Source: Desarmillaria ectypa (Eukaryota; Basidiomycota; Agaricomycetes; Agaricales; Physalacriaceae). From it: DNA of 64,000 bases. Location of the stretch: positions 1,178,001 through 1,242,000 of the forward strand of contig JAUDYN010000003.1 of NCBI GenBank assembly GCA_030407005.1. Reading direction: 5' to 3'. Within the stretch, counting starts at the first letter, position 1. Every line of letters begins with the position of its first letter. Below are positions 25,703-37,216 of the stretch, piece after piece. The notes under the pieces were generated by a model. That model did not search any database. It was not told the DNA's origin and saw nothing but the letters and a program-made list of their open reading frames with translations. A program made the translations under genes and the position numbers.

Positions 25703-27277
25703 TCAGCCGACTCGGTGCGAAGGGACACCTTTAAAAACGTAAAGCTCTCTGTGTGTTCCTATATCCGTACTGGAACGCAGAGTCCAGTTCGAGTTGCTTC
25801 CTAGAGGTATCGTGGTCTCCAAATTGAAGCCAACGTCGCTGAGTGCTCGGAGGATGCGAAGAAGAAAGTAACTAGCATCCACCGTCGATGCCGCTGCTTG
25901 ATCATCTCATCAAAGGTTAATCGAAGATACAGAAATCGACCTTACATGATTGGGTAGGTTCAAAATTCAGTCGGCGTGTTCCTTTCGTGTATATAAGACA
26001 ACATGTCGAAACCCCAGTAAGCGGGACTCACTTCTAGTTGCCTCTCGCTTTAGTTCTATCGATCGAATGTGGTCGATATCCTCGTCATAAGCAATCAAGT
26101 CAGGGAATGCTTCCATCAGTGCGTGTCCGATGGAGTCTTGAACGACGGACGGAGGATGTATCAGGTTGACTCGCAGCCCACCTTTCGAAAAGAATGCAAG
26201 GAAGAAGCGAGCGGTTTTGTCGACGGCGCGAGCCACGAAAACGAGTCGCGGGGGCTGGAAGACGGATGTTAGTGTTAAGGATAGTACGCATTTGCCGACA
26301 AACCTGGAAACCAATATTAATGCTCGTTTGAAACGCGTACCCCTACAAGGAGAATAAGCGCATAGAATGTCATGAGAGAAACATCGTACCCGTATTGCGA
26401 ACACCCGGAATAGGGTTACAATCATATCCCAAGCCCTGAGTAAAGTCGGTGTGCTACTCCAACTGCACGAGTAACAGCAAATACCTTTTCTTGTGCAAAC
26501 CAGACATGTTCCATGGTGTGTTCTTGAACTTCACCCGCCATATAGAGTCTCGCTGTTCGTCGCTTTCAATGCCGTCTTTCCAAATACCGAATATTTGTTG
26601 CCTTATTTCTGTCATCGCAGCCTCTGTTATATGTTCAACGACAAGCTCATTGTTCCCATGAAAGGTCATGAACATCTGGCCTGAACAGATACAGATGGAC
26701 AGTCAGGCGAGTGGCTTAGAGTGCAACCATGGTACATACATGATTGAAATGAGGCTTTCGCCTTTGCCACCGGTGACTGGGCATCCGACTTTGTTCTCGT
26801 TCGTGTCACAGTCTCCCTCGATGGGGCAATGGCTGGCCTGCTAGCCCCACTTGACGTCCGCTGTCTCTCCAGTCTGACCTGATGCGTAGGCACAGCGTTT
26901 GCGGTAGACGATCTCTTGATGGCAGATTTCACTGGAGCGGAGCCATGAGTAGGAACTGTCGATGATCTCTGTTTCGCGGCCTTGGGCTGTTTCGTCGTCG
27001 ATTTTGATGGTGCTATCTGCGCTACAAGGTCGGGTGGAATAAAGGGCTTTGGTTGGGGAAAAGGCGTAGAATTGGGTGGAAACGGCGCGGAATTGGTTGG
27101 GTAAGGAGTTCCATTTGTATAAGGTCCTGCATTTGCTAAACGCTGTCCGCCGTAGTTGACAAAGGGCGAGTATCCACTGTTCGCCCCAGTAGGGTACGAT
27201 GGAGGAGAGAAGTACTGCTGCTGCTGCTGCTGCTGCTGCTGACTCGGGTAGTAGGAATAATTCGAATAGCTTTGCAT
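25703..27277 (-). CDS. polyglutamine protein of unknown function
   Basis: I do not recognise the family. The ATG at 27277 gives MQSYSNYSYYPSQ followed by Q9 and a Pro/Asn/Tyr-rich, then basic Ser/Thr-rich, disordered half. The C-terminal half looks folded: MFMTFHGNNELVVEHITEAA, IFGIWKDGIESDEQRDSIWR, PRLVFVARAVDKTARFFLAF and PDLIAYDEDIDHIRSIELKR. The open frame appears to end at 25967, but splicing at 26031-25982 and 25945-25894 adds a 36-nt exon (RTRRLNFEPTQS) and a last exon (ASTVDASYFLLRILRALSDV ... SHRVG) ending at 25703. Both introns have good GT/AG sites and match in phase. About 420 residues. Confidence 0.7.
27215..27241 (-). repeat. (CAG)9 coding microsatellite
   Basis: Nine uninterrupted CTG units on the plus strand encode Q9 near the N-terminus of the unknown minus-strand protein. 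The tract is pure, so its length is likely to vary between strains. Confidence 0.9.
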
Positions 27278-27602
27278 AGCCGGTCACGAACACGGTTGAT
27301 ATCGAAGAAATGAGAGATGACAGTCGAAAGCAAAGTGGACGAACATGAGGCTCCGAAGCGCTCTACACTTCCTTTTCCAGCCAAGCATATAATAAGCAAA
27401 ATCCGACCAAGGGCCATTGACCACCTTGCAGTATCGAAGGAAATATTTGGAAGAAACGACATGGAAAAGAAATAAGCTGTCGAAATATTGGCAGCAGCAA
27501 AAGAGGTGCAGTTGCATCGCTCAAGCAGTACTCACGTAAGCGTAGACAGGCATCCTGTGTCATCGGCCTGCCCCACCTTTCTTTCCTGCTTCGTTGTCGA
27601 CC

Positions 27603-28216
27603 ATGGCGTCCACCTTCTTCACCTGGCTGCGGTCACCAGCAGCGCGAGAATACTTTTTCAGTGAGTTTCCTTGCCATTTTCCTTGATCACAACCGACCCC
27701 AATGCTACTTTGAACAGGCACTCATTTTTGGGGCCCAGTACGAATTTCCCCAGCTTCATGGTCCCAGCAGTCACTCACCACCTTCTAGGTCGCCAACTGG
27801 GGTCTTCCTATCGCTGCTCTTTCCGACTTGGCTAAGGATGAAGAGTTCATTTCCGGTACAATGACAACCACCCTTGCATGTTATTCGTACGTTCTACCTG
27901 TCACGCAGAAAATTTCATTCAGACCTCTAATCTCGTTCTAGTCTCGTCTTCATGCGTTTCGGTACGAATCTCTAGTGCCTATCCGATACAGCGCCTGATT
28001 TTGTCCTCAGCTTGGCGCGTCCAGCCGCGTAATTACCTTCTCTTTGCCTGCCACACGACCAACGCCCTGGCGCAAAGCGTCCAAGATATCAGATTTCTAA
28101 ACTACTGGTACAATGGTGGACGAGAAAAGAAGCTAGGGCTGATGGTAGAGCCTAAAGGCAAGGTCACAGAGGCAGTCGAAGCAGCGAGAGAAGAGGCTAA
28201 GAAAGTTGGCCAGTAG
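27603..28216 (+). CDS. MPC1: mitochondrial pyruvate carrier subunit 1
   Basis: Inner-membrane subunit that with Mpc2/3 imports pyruvate into mitochondria. The spliced protein starts [20 protein letters not shown], continues [20 protein letters not shown] and [20 protein letters not shown], then [20 protein letters not shown], ending EEAKKVGQ. The helices and the FMRFAWxVQPRN signature are complete. Five exons fit: 27603-27660, 27718-27737, 27789-27886, 27942-27961 and 28011-28216. They total 402 nt (133 residues), and two of them are only 20 nt. It converges on LIG1, with 79 bp between stops. Confidence 0.95.
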
Positions 28217-28295
28217 TCTCGTTCTCTCATATATTCACCTATAGATTTAGTCGCTATCTGTGCTTCATATATTATATGTAAATGCCTCCTACAAA

Positions 28296-31200
28296 TCACC
28301 AAAATCCGTCGTCCGCGTCCCCACGTCCCTTCTTATTGCTACTCTGTGCCAGGGTTTGTTTCTCATACATTTCGGCAACCTAATTCCCGTTAGTCTTGGC
28401 GTGTCAAAGAATGGATTTGGCATCTACCTGTTCCGGCCCCGTCGCGTCTTCCGCAGACTTATCGTCTCGTATCCGTATAAAACGAGGGAACCTAAGTGAA
28501 ATGCCTCGCTCGTCCGCCTACGAAATATTAGTGACGAACGGCTCCAGTGCAGATACACTTACAAGTCCTTGAGCCGCAGTATAAATCGGGCTCAAACTTA
28601 AATCCGCCGTCAAAACTTCCCATACGATCTTCGGTTCGAACCAGATATCTGGCTTCGCTCCCCCGACCTTAACATCACCCCGAACTTTGGTCATCTCAAG
28701 TGGCTCCAGCAAATCATATAGAGATTGAAGAGCTTCCTCACTGAAACCCGTTCCTATCTTGCATATCGTCTGGTATTCTTCAGAATCACTGTCATAGCAG
28801 GCTAAGAGGAAAGCACCGTAGACGTTCGTCCGCTTCCCCTTTCCGTAGTATCCACCAACGACTACCAAGTCGAGGGAATCTCCAATGCCAGCCAGGTAGT
28901 CCTTTTTCAGCTAACAAAGATCTCAGTATTCATATAGATTTATGCCCAGAAGAATCTTTACCTTAAGCCAATTAACACTTCTTCGGCTTGGTTCGTAAAA
29001 GCTTGCCCCGCTTTCCAGCATTTTGACCATTAGACCTTCACACCCGTCCTTGACACTCTCTTCAAGGAAAGATTGAATCTCATCGGTGGTCTCACCATCC
29101 GATGCTTTGGCAAAGTCAAACTCCCCAGGCACCACATTGAAGTTCTCCCGCAGAAGCGCACGACGTTCGACAAGTGGTTTGTGAAGTAAAGGCTATTGGG
29201 CCATCACTTAGTATACGACTTGATTAGAAAAAGACTCGGAGCGTACTTCACCATTCAGATACAAAAGGTCGAATGCGAACAAGCATACCCGTACTTGGAT
29301 GTCCTCTACTTTGACGTCTTTGCGCTTCCGCTTACTCAGCTCTTGAAAGGGGAGGATTTTTCCAGCGACAGGGTCCCATGCAACAGCCTCGGCATCCAAT
29401 ACAAATGACTGGGTCGATTCTTTGAAACACTGTACTATACAATGAGTATGTAGGAGAAACGATGTCAATATTATCCTCACCTTTGGAAGTTGTTCAACGA
29501 GGTCCGGATATTTCTTGCTCATATCTTCAGAATTACGACTGAAGACGTTGACGGTGCCATCCTCAAGCTTGTGAACCTATAGTCCAAGATGAGGGGAGCT
29601 TCATCTAAAAATAAGCATGAATAGCACACCTGAGCACGTTCACCATCGTATTTATACTCGCAAGTGAACCGCTTCTTCTCAAACCTGTCCAGGACTTCAC
29701 CGATAGCCTTAGTTGGCTTAGCGAGCATAGGCTTTAATGGGACACCAGGAGTAAGCTTGCAACGGTCTCGCAGACCGTCCAGACCATACTCGAGCAATGC
29801 GGGAACCACTTCGTCGTAAGAAGGTAGCTCGCTTCCCCAGATTAATCAGTGGCCTGGATGTGTGAGAAAGAGTACATACCTAAATACGCCTTTCATAATA
29901 CTTGCTCCCTCCTCCAGCCGAGCAGCTAGTTTCTCATCCGACCACTTCCTTCCCGCTAGATAATAATGATGAGGGAAAAGGCTAACACCTCCAGAGGCTC
30001 ATGTATCGTACCTCGTTCTCTCTCTGCAAGGACTGACGCATGAGCAAGGGCGACAAGTACGGAGCGCTCAGCATTCCCTATTCGAAGTTTTCCTTCCAGA
30101 CTACGAACAACGTATTTAGCTTCAAAGTCCTGACAAGCTGCAAGGAGTTTCGTTATGATAGAAACTTTCTTCGCTTGTGACTACGTCGAAGATGAACAAG
30201 GGTGACAGATAAGAATGGAAGTCAACTGACAGATTGACCAGAAGTAAGCGCAATCTCCTTGAGATTGGCAAACACATATGGCACCGTAAGCGCCTTAGGC
30301 TTCCCTATCGTCTTTTGGCGATTCTTCGAATTCTAGGAGACACGTCATTCGACGGATAGGGATTACCTTCAAGATAACATACCATTGCTACTAAACCTAG
30401 ATCGCCCTCTTTCTTCAGCTCAGCTTTGACAGTGGCAATAGTGCGACCGGTGGACTCTCCAATTGCTTTTATGAGCAAGCTTTCACCGATGCCCAGTTCA
30501 ATACCCACATAATCAGGGCTTAACTGTATCGAGAGGTCTAGATCACCGACACGATGAATACTAAGAATGCTTACCCTGTTTATGCAGAGATACACTGCTT
30601 GGAGGAGAGACTGGGCATTCCCTGAACTGCTTCGTTGAATAACAAGAAGCAGAAATGAGGTTAGGAGGGCATTCTTTTCTAAGCGTTTCGTTGTAGCTTC
30701 GATCTTGGAGAAGACGTTAGTTAAGGCCGCATACGGCACGCTGTTAATGGTTAGCACGACAATGGAGATGTCAGAGGAGGACATACGGATCGCCAGTTTT
30801 CCAACCACCCTTGATGTCGACATCTTCAACTTTGGACAGAGCGGCAATGGCACTGTTGTGGCATCGAGACAAGCATTGGGATATAGAATAAAGATCCTCG
30901 TACCTTTTCGACGCGGCTGTTAGACCTGTGGCCTTACCTCCCCCATTTTCAGCGTCTTCGTCTATGACCTCGTCGTCTCCTTCGTCATCGCTTGGGGCTG
31001 ATGAGCTAGCCTCGGCCTGAGACACAGTCTCTTTCCCATCAATTGCTTTGGACTTGGACTTGCCCTTAGCTTTAGCTTTAGGTGAAGGTGCGGGGGAATT
31101 TGGCGTTTTCGAAGATGGCGGGGGAGACGGCACGTATTCTTCTGGACAGCGTTGAGTCGAGCACCCTTGAAGGAAGAAGCGATATCGAACCTGCCGCCGA

Positions 31201-31655
31201 GGACGGTTCACCCTCTTCGTCAGATTCAACCACTCGCCGCCTCTTGATTCTAGACGCGTCGGCTAATACTCAATGTAAATGGGCAATCGTATAAGAACGC
31301 GCTGTCCCACCTATCGGAACGGCTTCCTTGCGCTTGGAACTTTCAACTATATGCTAGACTGAGTCTTGTGTAACGTACAACGCGACGGCCGCGCGTACCT
31401 TTGGGCACAGGACGCGTATCGACGTCCATGGCTTCATCCTTGACACGAGACGCGTTTACATTGGCTGGCTTCTTCTTTGCCCACATCTCCTTCAAACTTG
31501 ATTGTTGGGCTGGCGCAGGCTTGATAGACTTGGGCATTTCGAAGAATTTGCCTAGGCGGGAGATGAGACAAAGGCAGAGGATCAGGTGTAGCACCAAACG
31601 GACCTAGGGTTTGCTGGCGGCCCATTGGACGAGACAGGAGACGCGTGATAAACAT
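28296..31655 (-). CDS. LIG1: DNA ligase I (ATP-dependent)
   Basis: Seals Okazaki fragments and repair nicks, and in yeast also serves mitochondria. The catalytic core contains the adenylation motif [10 protein letters not shown] with the nucleotidyl Lys, then motifs [24 protein letters not shown] and [11 protein letters not shown]. The DNA-binding domain is upstream (about 29,820-30,850), and OB-fold elements follow to the last exon (GFW stop at 28296). The first ATG (31655) gives [10 protein letters not shown], a short basic presequence-like start. A second in-frame ATG (31625) follows ten codons later. A 52-nt intron (31603-31552) joins QQTL to GKFFEMPK, creating the PIP box QQTLGKFF. A long charged linker follows. 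Confidence 0.93.
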
Positions 31656-32037
31656 ACGTACATAAAGATCTTTTGGAAGAATTGTATATTTCAGACTTGA
31701 ACGAAAAGCACAATATCGAACTTGGGTCGTAACAGGAAGTAGTATCAATTTACCATCACAGAATGGGCCTGTCAATTGTCAAACTGGTCGTATCGTCTCA
31801 GAAAAATCCTGTATTTCATGAAGGAAGAAAATCACCTGCTCTCTGTTGGTTAATGGCTTCGAAGACGAAGAGCAAGCAACCAGACTCCTACTCAACTGGA
31901 GGAGACTTCTCGGGAATAGCCGTGACTGTATAGTCGAGTTTTAAGTTTGCATCCTTCATACCACAACAACTGTCAACAGACTTTCGAAACGTTACGCCTG
32001 AAGCCGCCTCGCCCTCCCCGACATCCTCAAGACAAAT
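31656..32037. promoter_or_regulatory. divergent LIG1/RPS11 promoter
   Basis: 382 bp between the two starts. No recognisable ribosomal-protein motif could be fixed by eye. It is otherwise without coding signal. Confidence 0.4.
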
Positions 32038-32764
32038 ATGGCTGAACAGGTGTGCTACAGGTGTCATTTTACAGTGTTTATTTTGCTGAACAAATGTGGT
32101 TTTGAAGGTAGAAAAAGCTTTTCAAAAGCAAGCCATTTTCCAGAACGCCAAGTCGCGTGGTGCGCTCCCTCCAATACAATACAATACTTGTTCTGACGGC
32201 AGTAATTATAGCTGGCAAGAAGGTTTCAACGAAGGACAAGCGTTGGTACAAGGATGTCGGTCTGGGATTCAAGACTCCCTCAGAAGCTATCAGTGGGACA
32301 TATATCGGTGCGGCAGTCTTTCAAGACTTTACAGAAAGAAGGCTCATCATGGGACAGATAAGAAATGCCCCTTCACCGGTGAAGTGTCAATCCGCGGCCG
32401 TATTCTGACCGGAAAGGTCGTTTCGACCAAAATGACCCGTACCATTATCATCCGACGGGACTACCTCCACTACATCCCCAAATACAGTACGCAAAGCACT
32501 TGGAATTACTATCCTTTATCCTTACATTCACGACAGACCGATACGAGAAGCGCCACAAAAATTTGGCTGCTCATCTTTCGCCGGCCTTCCGTGTTGAGAT
32601 TGGTGACATGGTCACAGTTGGTGTGTAGATGTTGCATTGTGATTCTTTTTCCATCTGACCGTATTTCGGCAGGACAATGTCGGCCGCTGTCTAAGACGGT
32701 GAGGTTCAATGTGTTGCGGGTGTCGAAGAACAAGGCGGCGGCCAAAGCATTTGGCAAGTTCTAG
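32038..32764 (+). CDS. RPS11: 40S ribosomal protein S11 (uS17)
   Basis: Small-subunit protein of the cytosolic ribosome that binds 18S rRNA. The ATG at 32038 is followed after three codons by an intron, giving MAEQ then [18 protein letters not shown]. Further exons give [91 protein letters not shown] and [20 protein letters not shown], ending AAAKAFGKF. This is full length for the family. At least six short introns occur, the first right after the start codons, as is common in fungal ribosomal-protein genes. Confidence 0.95.
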
Positions 32765-33229
32765 GGACGAGGAGTTATTTTGTATCATCACCATATGTCG
32801 ACTTCTGTTACAAAATAACCCACGCTTATGTCCACTATGAATTGCGCAGCACTAAGTCCAGTAAACGACGCCAGCAATGAGTCAATAAATGACGCGGGGA
32901 TCAAAGACATCTGCCAAAAAAACAAGTCAGAATTTTTAAAGAATATTCGCCCAAGTGAATTTGTGTGAAATAGCGCCAAGGTGCCATATCGGGCGTTGTT
33001 CTCACGGACCACGGCTTGACCTGATTGTTGTTGCTCCCGTGTTGCTCAGCCCCATCCTTGTTCTCCTTCCTTCCATTTTCTAGGCAGGCCCTTCTGCATA
33101 TCTACCTTTACGTCCTACTACCTTTCCATCGCAGCAACACTGGCGCCAACGCTCTTCTCCGTATTCACCTCCAAGCTCGCCAAGGGTCGACCATCGTCGC
33201 CTCTACCGTCTGGTCACCACTCTCCTCTG
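32765..33229. other. RPS11 3' region and PPZ leader
   Basis: The second half (about 33,030-33,220) is strongly pyrimidine-rich just before the PPZ start, as expected for a basidiomycete core promoter or 5' leader. No gene is seen. Confidence 0.5.
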
Positions 33230-34829
33230 ATGGGCCAACAGCCATCCAAGAAGTCAAAGAAGGGTAGCAAGGAGAAGGAGAAGGAGACAGATTCACCATC
33301 TCCTGAAACAGTGACGGAGGAGGTGGGAGAAAGCACGCCGCAAGGTTCCTTGTCCCAAGTGAAGAGCTACGACGCAGTCAACGGTGTCGACAAATCGCTA
33401 CCGAACGGAGGGCCTGCAATAAATGTATCGGATCCCGATGGCGCTGCTGTAGCGTCCTCAGGAAATGGTACAGGTTCTCGCAAGACAGCCGACCCCTCTT
33501 CTACTGACCCCCCTCCACCAAGTCCTGCATCTCCAGCACCTTCGCCTTTAATGTCTCAAGTTTCCCCGAAGCCTTCTCCTGCTCCCCTAGATATACCGGC
33601 CACCCAGACTATTCTGTCCAATTCAAACATGTTCAGTCCCGGATCGGCCTCCAGTAACGGACTTCAAAGCGAGAACGGAGGTGTAAAGGAGAAGCCGCGG
33701 CCGTTTGATGTCGATGATATGATACAACGGCTTCTGGACGTTGGATATACGGGGAAAGTCAGCAAATCTCTTTGCCTTAAAAACACAGAGATCACTTCCA
33801 TCTGCCTCGCCGCCCGAGAGGTTTTCCTAAGCCAACCTACTCTTGTCGAATTATCGCCTCCTGTGAAGATCGTCGGTGATGTTCACGGGCAGTACTCGGA
33901 CCTCATACGGTTGTTCGAAATGTGCGGTTTTCCTCCCGCCGCAAATTACCTTTTTCTTGGGGATTATGTCGACCGTGGCAAACAAAGTCTCGAGACTATC
34001 CTCTTACTTCTCTGTTACAAGATCAAGTATCCGGAAAACTTTTTCTTATTGAGGGGGAACCATGAATGTGCCAATGTGACGCGAGGTGAGCAGTGGAGCT
34101 GTTACGTTGTCCATACGTCACTGACGATTCTTTTTACTCTTAGTATATGGATTCTATGATGAGTGCAAACGACGCTGTAATATTAAGACGTGGAAAACCT
34201 TCATCGACGTTTTCAATTGTCTACCCATTGCCGCCGTCGTTGCCTCCAAGATTTTCTGTGTCCACGGAGGCCTATCGCCTTCTCTCCACTCTATGGAGGA
34301 TATAAAGCGGATACAAAGACCAACAGACGTTCCAGACTATGGTCTTCTGAACGACTTGCTCTGGTCAGATCCGTCTGATACAGCTCTAGATTGGGAGGAT
34401 AACGAGAGGGGGGTAAGCTATTGCTTTGGGAAGGCTATCATCAATGAGTTCTTGGTTCGCTATGACATGGATCTCATATGCCGGGCACATATGGTTGTAG
34501 AAGATGGTTATGAGTTTTGGAACGATCGAACACTAGTTACAGTGTTCAGTGCACCTAATTATTGTGGAGGTGAGTCAAATCATATTCTACTTGGTTCACG
34601 TAACGAATTTGTCCTTACGATTTTCCATCAGAATTTGACAATTATGGGGCATGCATGAGCGTGTCAGAGGATCTGCTTTGTGCCTTCGAGTTGCTCAAAC
34701 CTCTTGACGGTGCCGCATTACGGAAAGAAATGACGAAAGCAAAGCGGAAAAGGTACGCACTATATACCTTGGTCCTATTCATTTTGATATTCTAATCGAT
34801 CTATTTGTAGTATGGCCACGGCTGCATGA
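33230..34829 (+). CDS. PPZ1: PPZ-type serine/threonine protein phosphatase
   Basis: Fungus-specific PP1-like phosphatase that controls cation and pH homeostasis and is inhibited by Hal3-type proteins. The start [14 protein letters not shown] has Gly2 and Ser6, fitting N-myristoylation. A Ser/Pro-rich disordered N-terminus of about 150 residues precedes the catalytic domain. That domain holds [40 protein letters not shown], the [12 protein letters not shown] region and SAPNYCG, all with intact metal ligands. Introns at about 34085 and 34569 restore [14 protein letters not shown] and [12 protein letters not shown]. The last intron gives the end KRKSMATAA at 34829. The extension separates it from canonical PP1. 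Confidence 0.94.
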
Positions 34830-35282
34830 GTTTTACGATGGTTTCCCGACGATATACGAATATAATAGCTGCCTCTTGGTGGAACTGGGTTCATAGTTCT
34901 GGCCACCGACACGTTGTGATGAAATTGTAGATTAGGGCCAGCGACGTATATGAGGATGACCCCTGTAGAACATTGACGAAAAGCGGTTTTCGTTAGCTGC
35001 TTCGCCCCTCTTTTTCACCACCCTGTCGTTTGAATGGCCAGTGGAGATATCGAGCCTCTCTTTTCTCTGACTCTTGTAATCATACTTTCTTTTCTTACTT
35101 TAGGATTGGCATTCCGTTCTCCTCTATTGCTGTCTTCCCCATCTTCCTGTCGATGTTTGTGTTATAATTCTCAGTACTCATGGTCTCGTCACGTATTTAT
35201 TCAATATAAGACGTTTGAATTTCCACTAGAATTGGGATTAAGATTGTAGACATACGTTCTATATTATAAGGTGTACTCTGAA
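34830..35282. other. convergent intergenic region
   Basis: Joint 3' flank of the PPZ gene and the transporter gene. A 71-codon plus-strand frame at 35034 is AT-biased and without resemblance to a known family. It was not called. Confidence 0.45.
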
Positions 35283-36738
35283 CTAGCGCTTAACCATATC
35301 ATATGCCAATACTCCGAAGGCTGCGACAATCATTGTTGATCCCACAACACTACCCATGGTAACGGCTCTCATGCCGGCGCCGAACATGACATCCGAAATG
35401 AAAACGAGGGCTATCGTCAAGAGACCTCCGACTGATGTCATGATTGGCCCCCATATAGCTAGAAGAATCTGGTCGCGAAATATCAGTGACTCAGAATTAA
35501 GAATATCTCAAAAGAAAACTTACCATAAAGCCTGCGTTAAACACGACGCCACTCACAGCAATCGTCATTATACCCAAAACCGTCCGCCAGCTGTCCGGTA
35601 AGGCAAAACTTTCGATTTGAAAATAGTCCAATATAGGTATAGGTATCCATAGAAAAAGGAATGTGCAGATTCCGATGGCCGATGTTAGGAAGTTGGGATG
35701 GAATCCAAATGGGGGCGGACAGGCGGAGTCGGTATCTTTGGTATCCGTATCGCTGGAACTTTCAATGTCCATATCATCCACCTCCGGAAGTGGATCATAT
35801 ATCCTCTCGGAAACAAGCTCCAGATCAGGTGGTAAGGCAGCGTACTTTTTGTACATAACCTGGTACAACGCATAGATAAGTGACGCCGCTAACGTTAGCA
35901 GGTCGCCGATCAGAGGCGCCGTCGGGCGTTTGAAGTCCTGCATCACCTCCGAGCCTGTTTCTTCGGTAGCAGACATGCTACCTCCATAGACAACGACTAA
36001 AACGCCTAGAGTAGCCAATACAACGGCCAGGAGTCGGCGTGACTCCCATTTGAGGTGAAAGACCTGCACAGAGATTATGTACGCGAAAAATGCGTTGGTG
36101 TTCCAAATAGCTGAGATCGTAATCAGACACGTTTGTAGGGGATGAATCGAGACCTACCGGTCACATCACTGACTCTGCGTAAAGCCGTCAGAAGAGTACA
36201 CGAAGGTCACAGTGAGGATACAACTCACGAAGCCAGGGTGATAGCGGCAAACCAAAGGAGACCCGGGAACGTGATTCCGGCAGTTAACGCGAGTATGAGA
36301 GAAACGAAACGGAACCGAGGGAAGTCCGTCGAGCTTGGAGGGAACGCCAAAGGAGAAAGGTGGTCACTAACAGCTATTGATAAGCCGTCTAGGAGGGACT
36401 TCGTCGAGTGCTTCGTGGTCACTCTTAGATATAAAAGATGGAGCGGAAAGATGATAGCGAACGACGAATGAACGGCGTAGCTACCAAGCGAATCAGCAAT
36501 AATAAGGCTGAATTAATAATCCGACACACAAGATTAGAAAAGGTTGTCTGTATCCAAGGTCTGTTTGGACATACTAGGAAGAGCGGATAAGTGTCTGTCT
36601 CAGTAAAGCATGGGGGTAAATACTTACTTGCGTGAACTCGCTCTCTACTACAAAAGCAAAGAGGGTGACGATAAAAAGGACTACCGTAAGTTTCCCCCCA
36701 ATGCAAGGGGTAGATGCAGCATGATGTCCAGGAGACAT
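35283..36738 (-). CDS. drug/metabolite-superfamily membrane transporter (SLC35F-like)
   Basis: About ten predicted membrane helices in two repeats. The ATG at 36738 gives MSPGHHAASTPCIGGKLTVV, then helices LFIVTLFAFVV, FVSLILALTAGITFPGLLWF, AITLASVSDVTAIWNTNAFF, LLAVVLATLGVLVVVYGG and PLIGDLLTLAASLIYALYQV. An acidic cytosolic loop (about 35,710-35,810) follows, then the second half with AIGICTFLFLWIP, GIMTIAVSGVVFNAGFM and the last exon (ILLAIWGPIMTSVGGLLTIA ... LAYDMVKR, stop at 35283). It resembles fungal YML018C/THI74-like and SLC35F members of the EamA/DMT fold, often vacuolar. The substrate cannot be told. Confidence 0.85.
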
Positions 36739-36866
36739 GTAAGGATCAAAGGAGTAAGAAGGAAAGAATGGAGCGCGCCTTATTTAATGAAGTCCGCTGC
36801 TTGGCGTAGATCACGTGATCCGAAAGTCTCGCTCAGTCCGGTTTCGCTCGACTTCTTCAGACCGTC
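36739..36866. promoter_or_regulatory. divergent promoter with GATCACGTGATC palindrome
   Basis: 128 bp between the transporter and mitochondrial bL36 starts, centred on a perfect 12-bp palindrome GATCACGTGATC at 36809-36820. This is another copy of the TCACGTGA core seen in other divergent promoters here. Confidence 0.6.
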
Positions 36867-37166
36867 ATGCTTCGCGCTCTCTGGGCTTGGAGCCGACCAC
36901 TATTTTTGCGCCTTCGTGCTGCCCCAGCGCTGGTTCGCCATCATCCTCATGGTCTCCAATCCCTCACAGAGACACCGCATCTCGCTCGAGGCATGAAAGT
37001 GCGCTCTTCCGTAAAAACAATGTGTGAAGGCTGCAGCATCGTTCGGAGGAAGGGAAGGGTCTATGTCATTTGCTCTAAAAATCCAAAACACAAGCAGGTG
37101 CGTCTTCTCACCAATGCATATCTTCAATCGTTTGACTTTTTATTTTTGGTGCAGCGACAAGGATAG
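36867..37166 (+). CDS. RTC6: mitochondrial large-subunit ribosomal protein bL36m
   Basis: Mitoribosomal homologue of bacterial L36. The ATG at 36867 starts an Arg/Leu-rich presequence ([19 protein letters not shown]), then the bacterial-type domain [38 protein letters not shown]. The zinc-ligand pattern CxxC...C...H is intact. One intron (GTGCGT...GTGCAG) splits KHKQ from RQG. The reading that continues past KHKQ without splicing loses the conserved RQG end. It converges on the dihydrofolate reductase gene, with 50 bp between stops. Confidence 0.95.
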   Translation: MLRALWAWSRPLFLRLRAAPALVRHHPHGLQSLTETPHLARGMKVRSSVKTMCEGCSIVRRKGRVYVICSKNPKHKQVRLLTNAYLQSFDFLFLVQRQG

Positions 37167-37216
37167 ACGAATAGCAACAGGAGGATGGAGACATTGGAGA
37201 TACACATATTCATACA

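Noticed and set aside
35034..35249. 71-codon plus-strand frame behind the PPZ gene
   Set aside because: Hydrophobic by composition, with no family match. It sits in a 3' flank.
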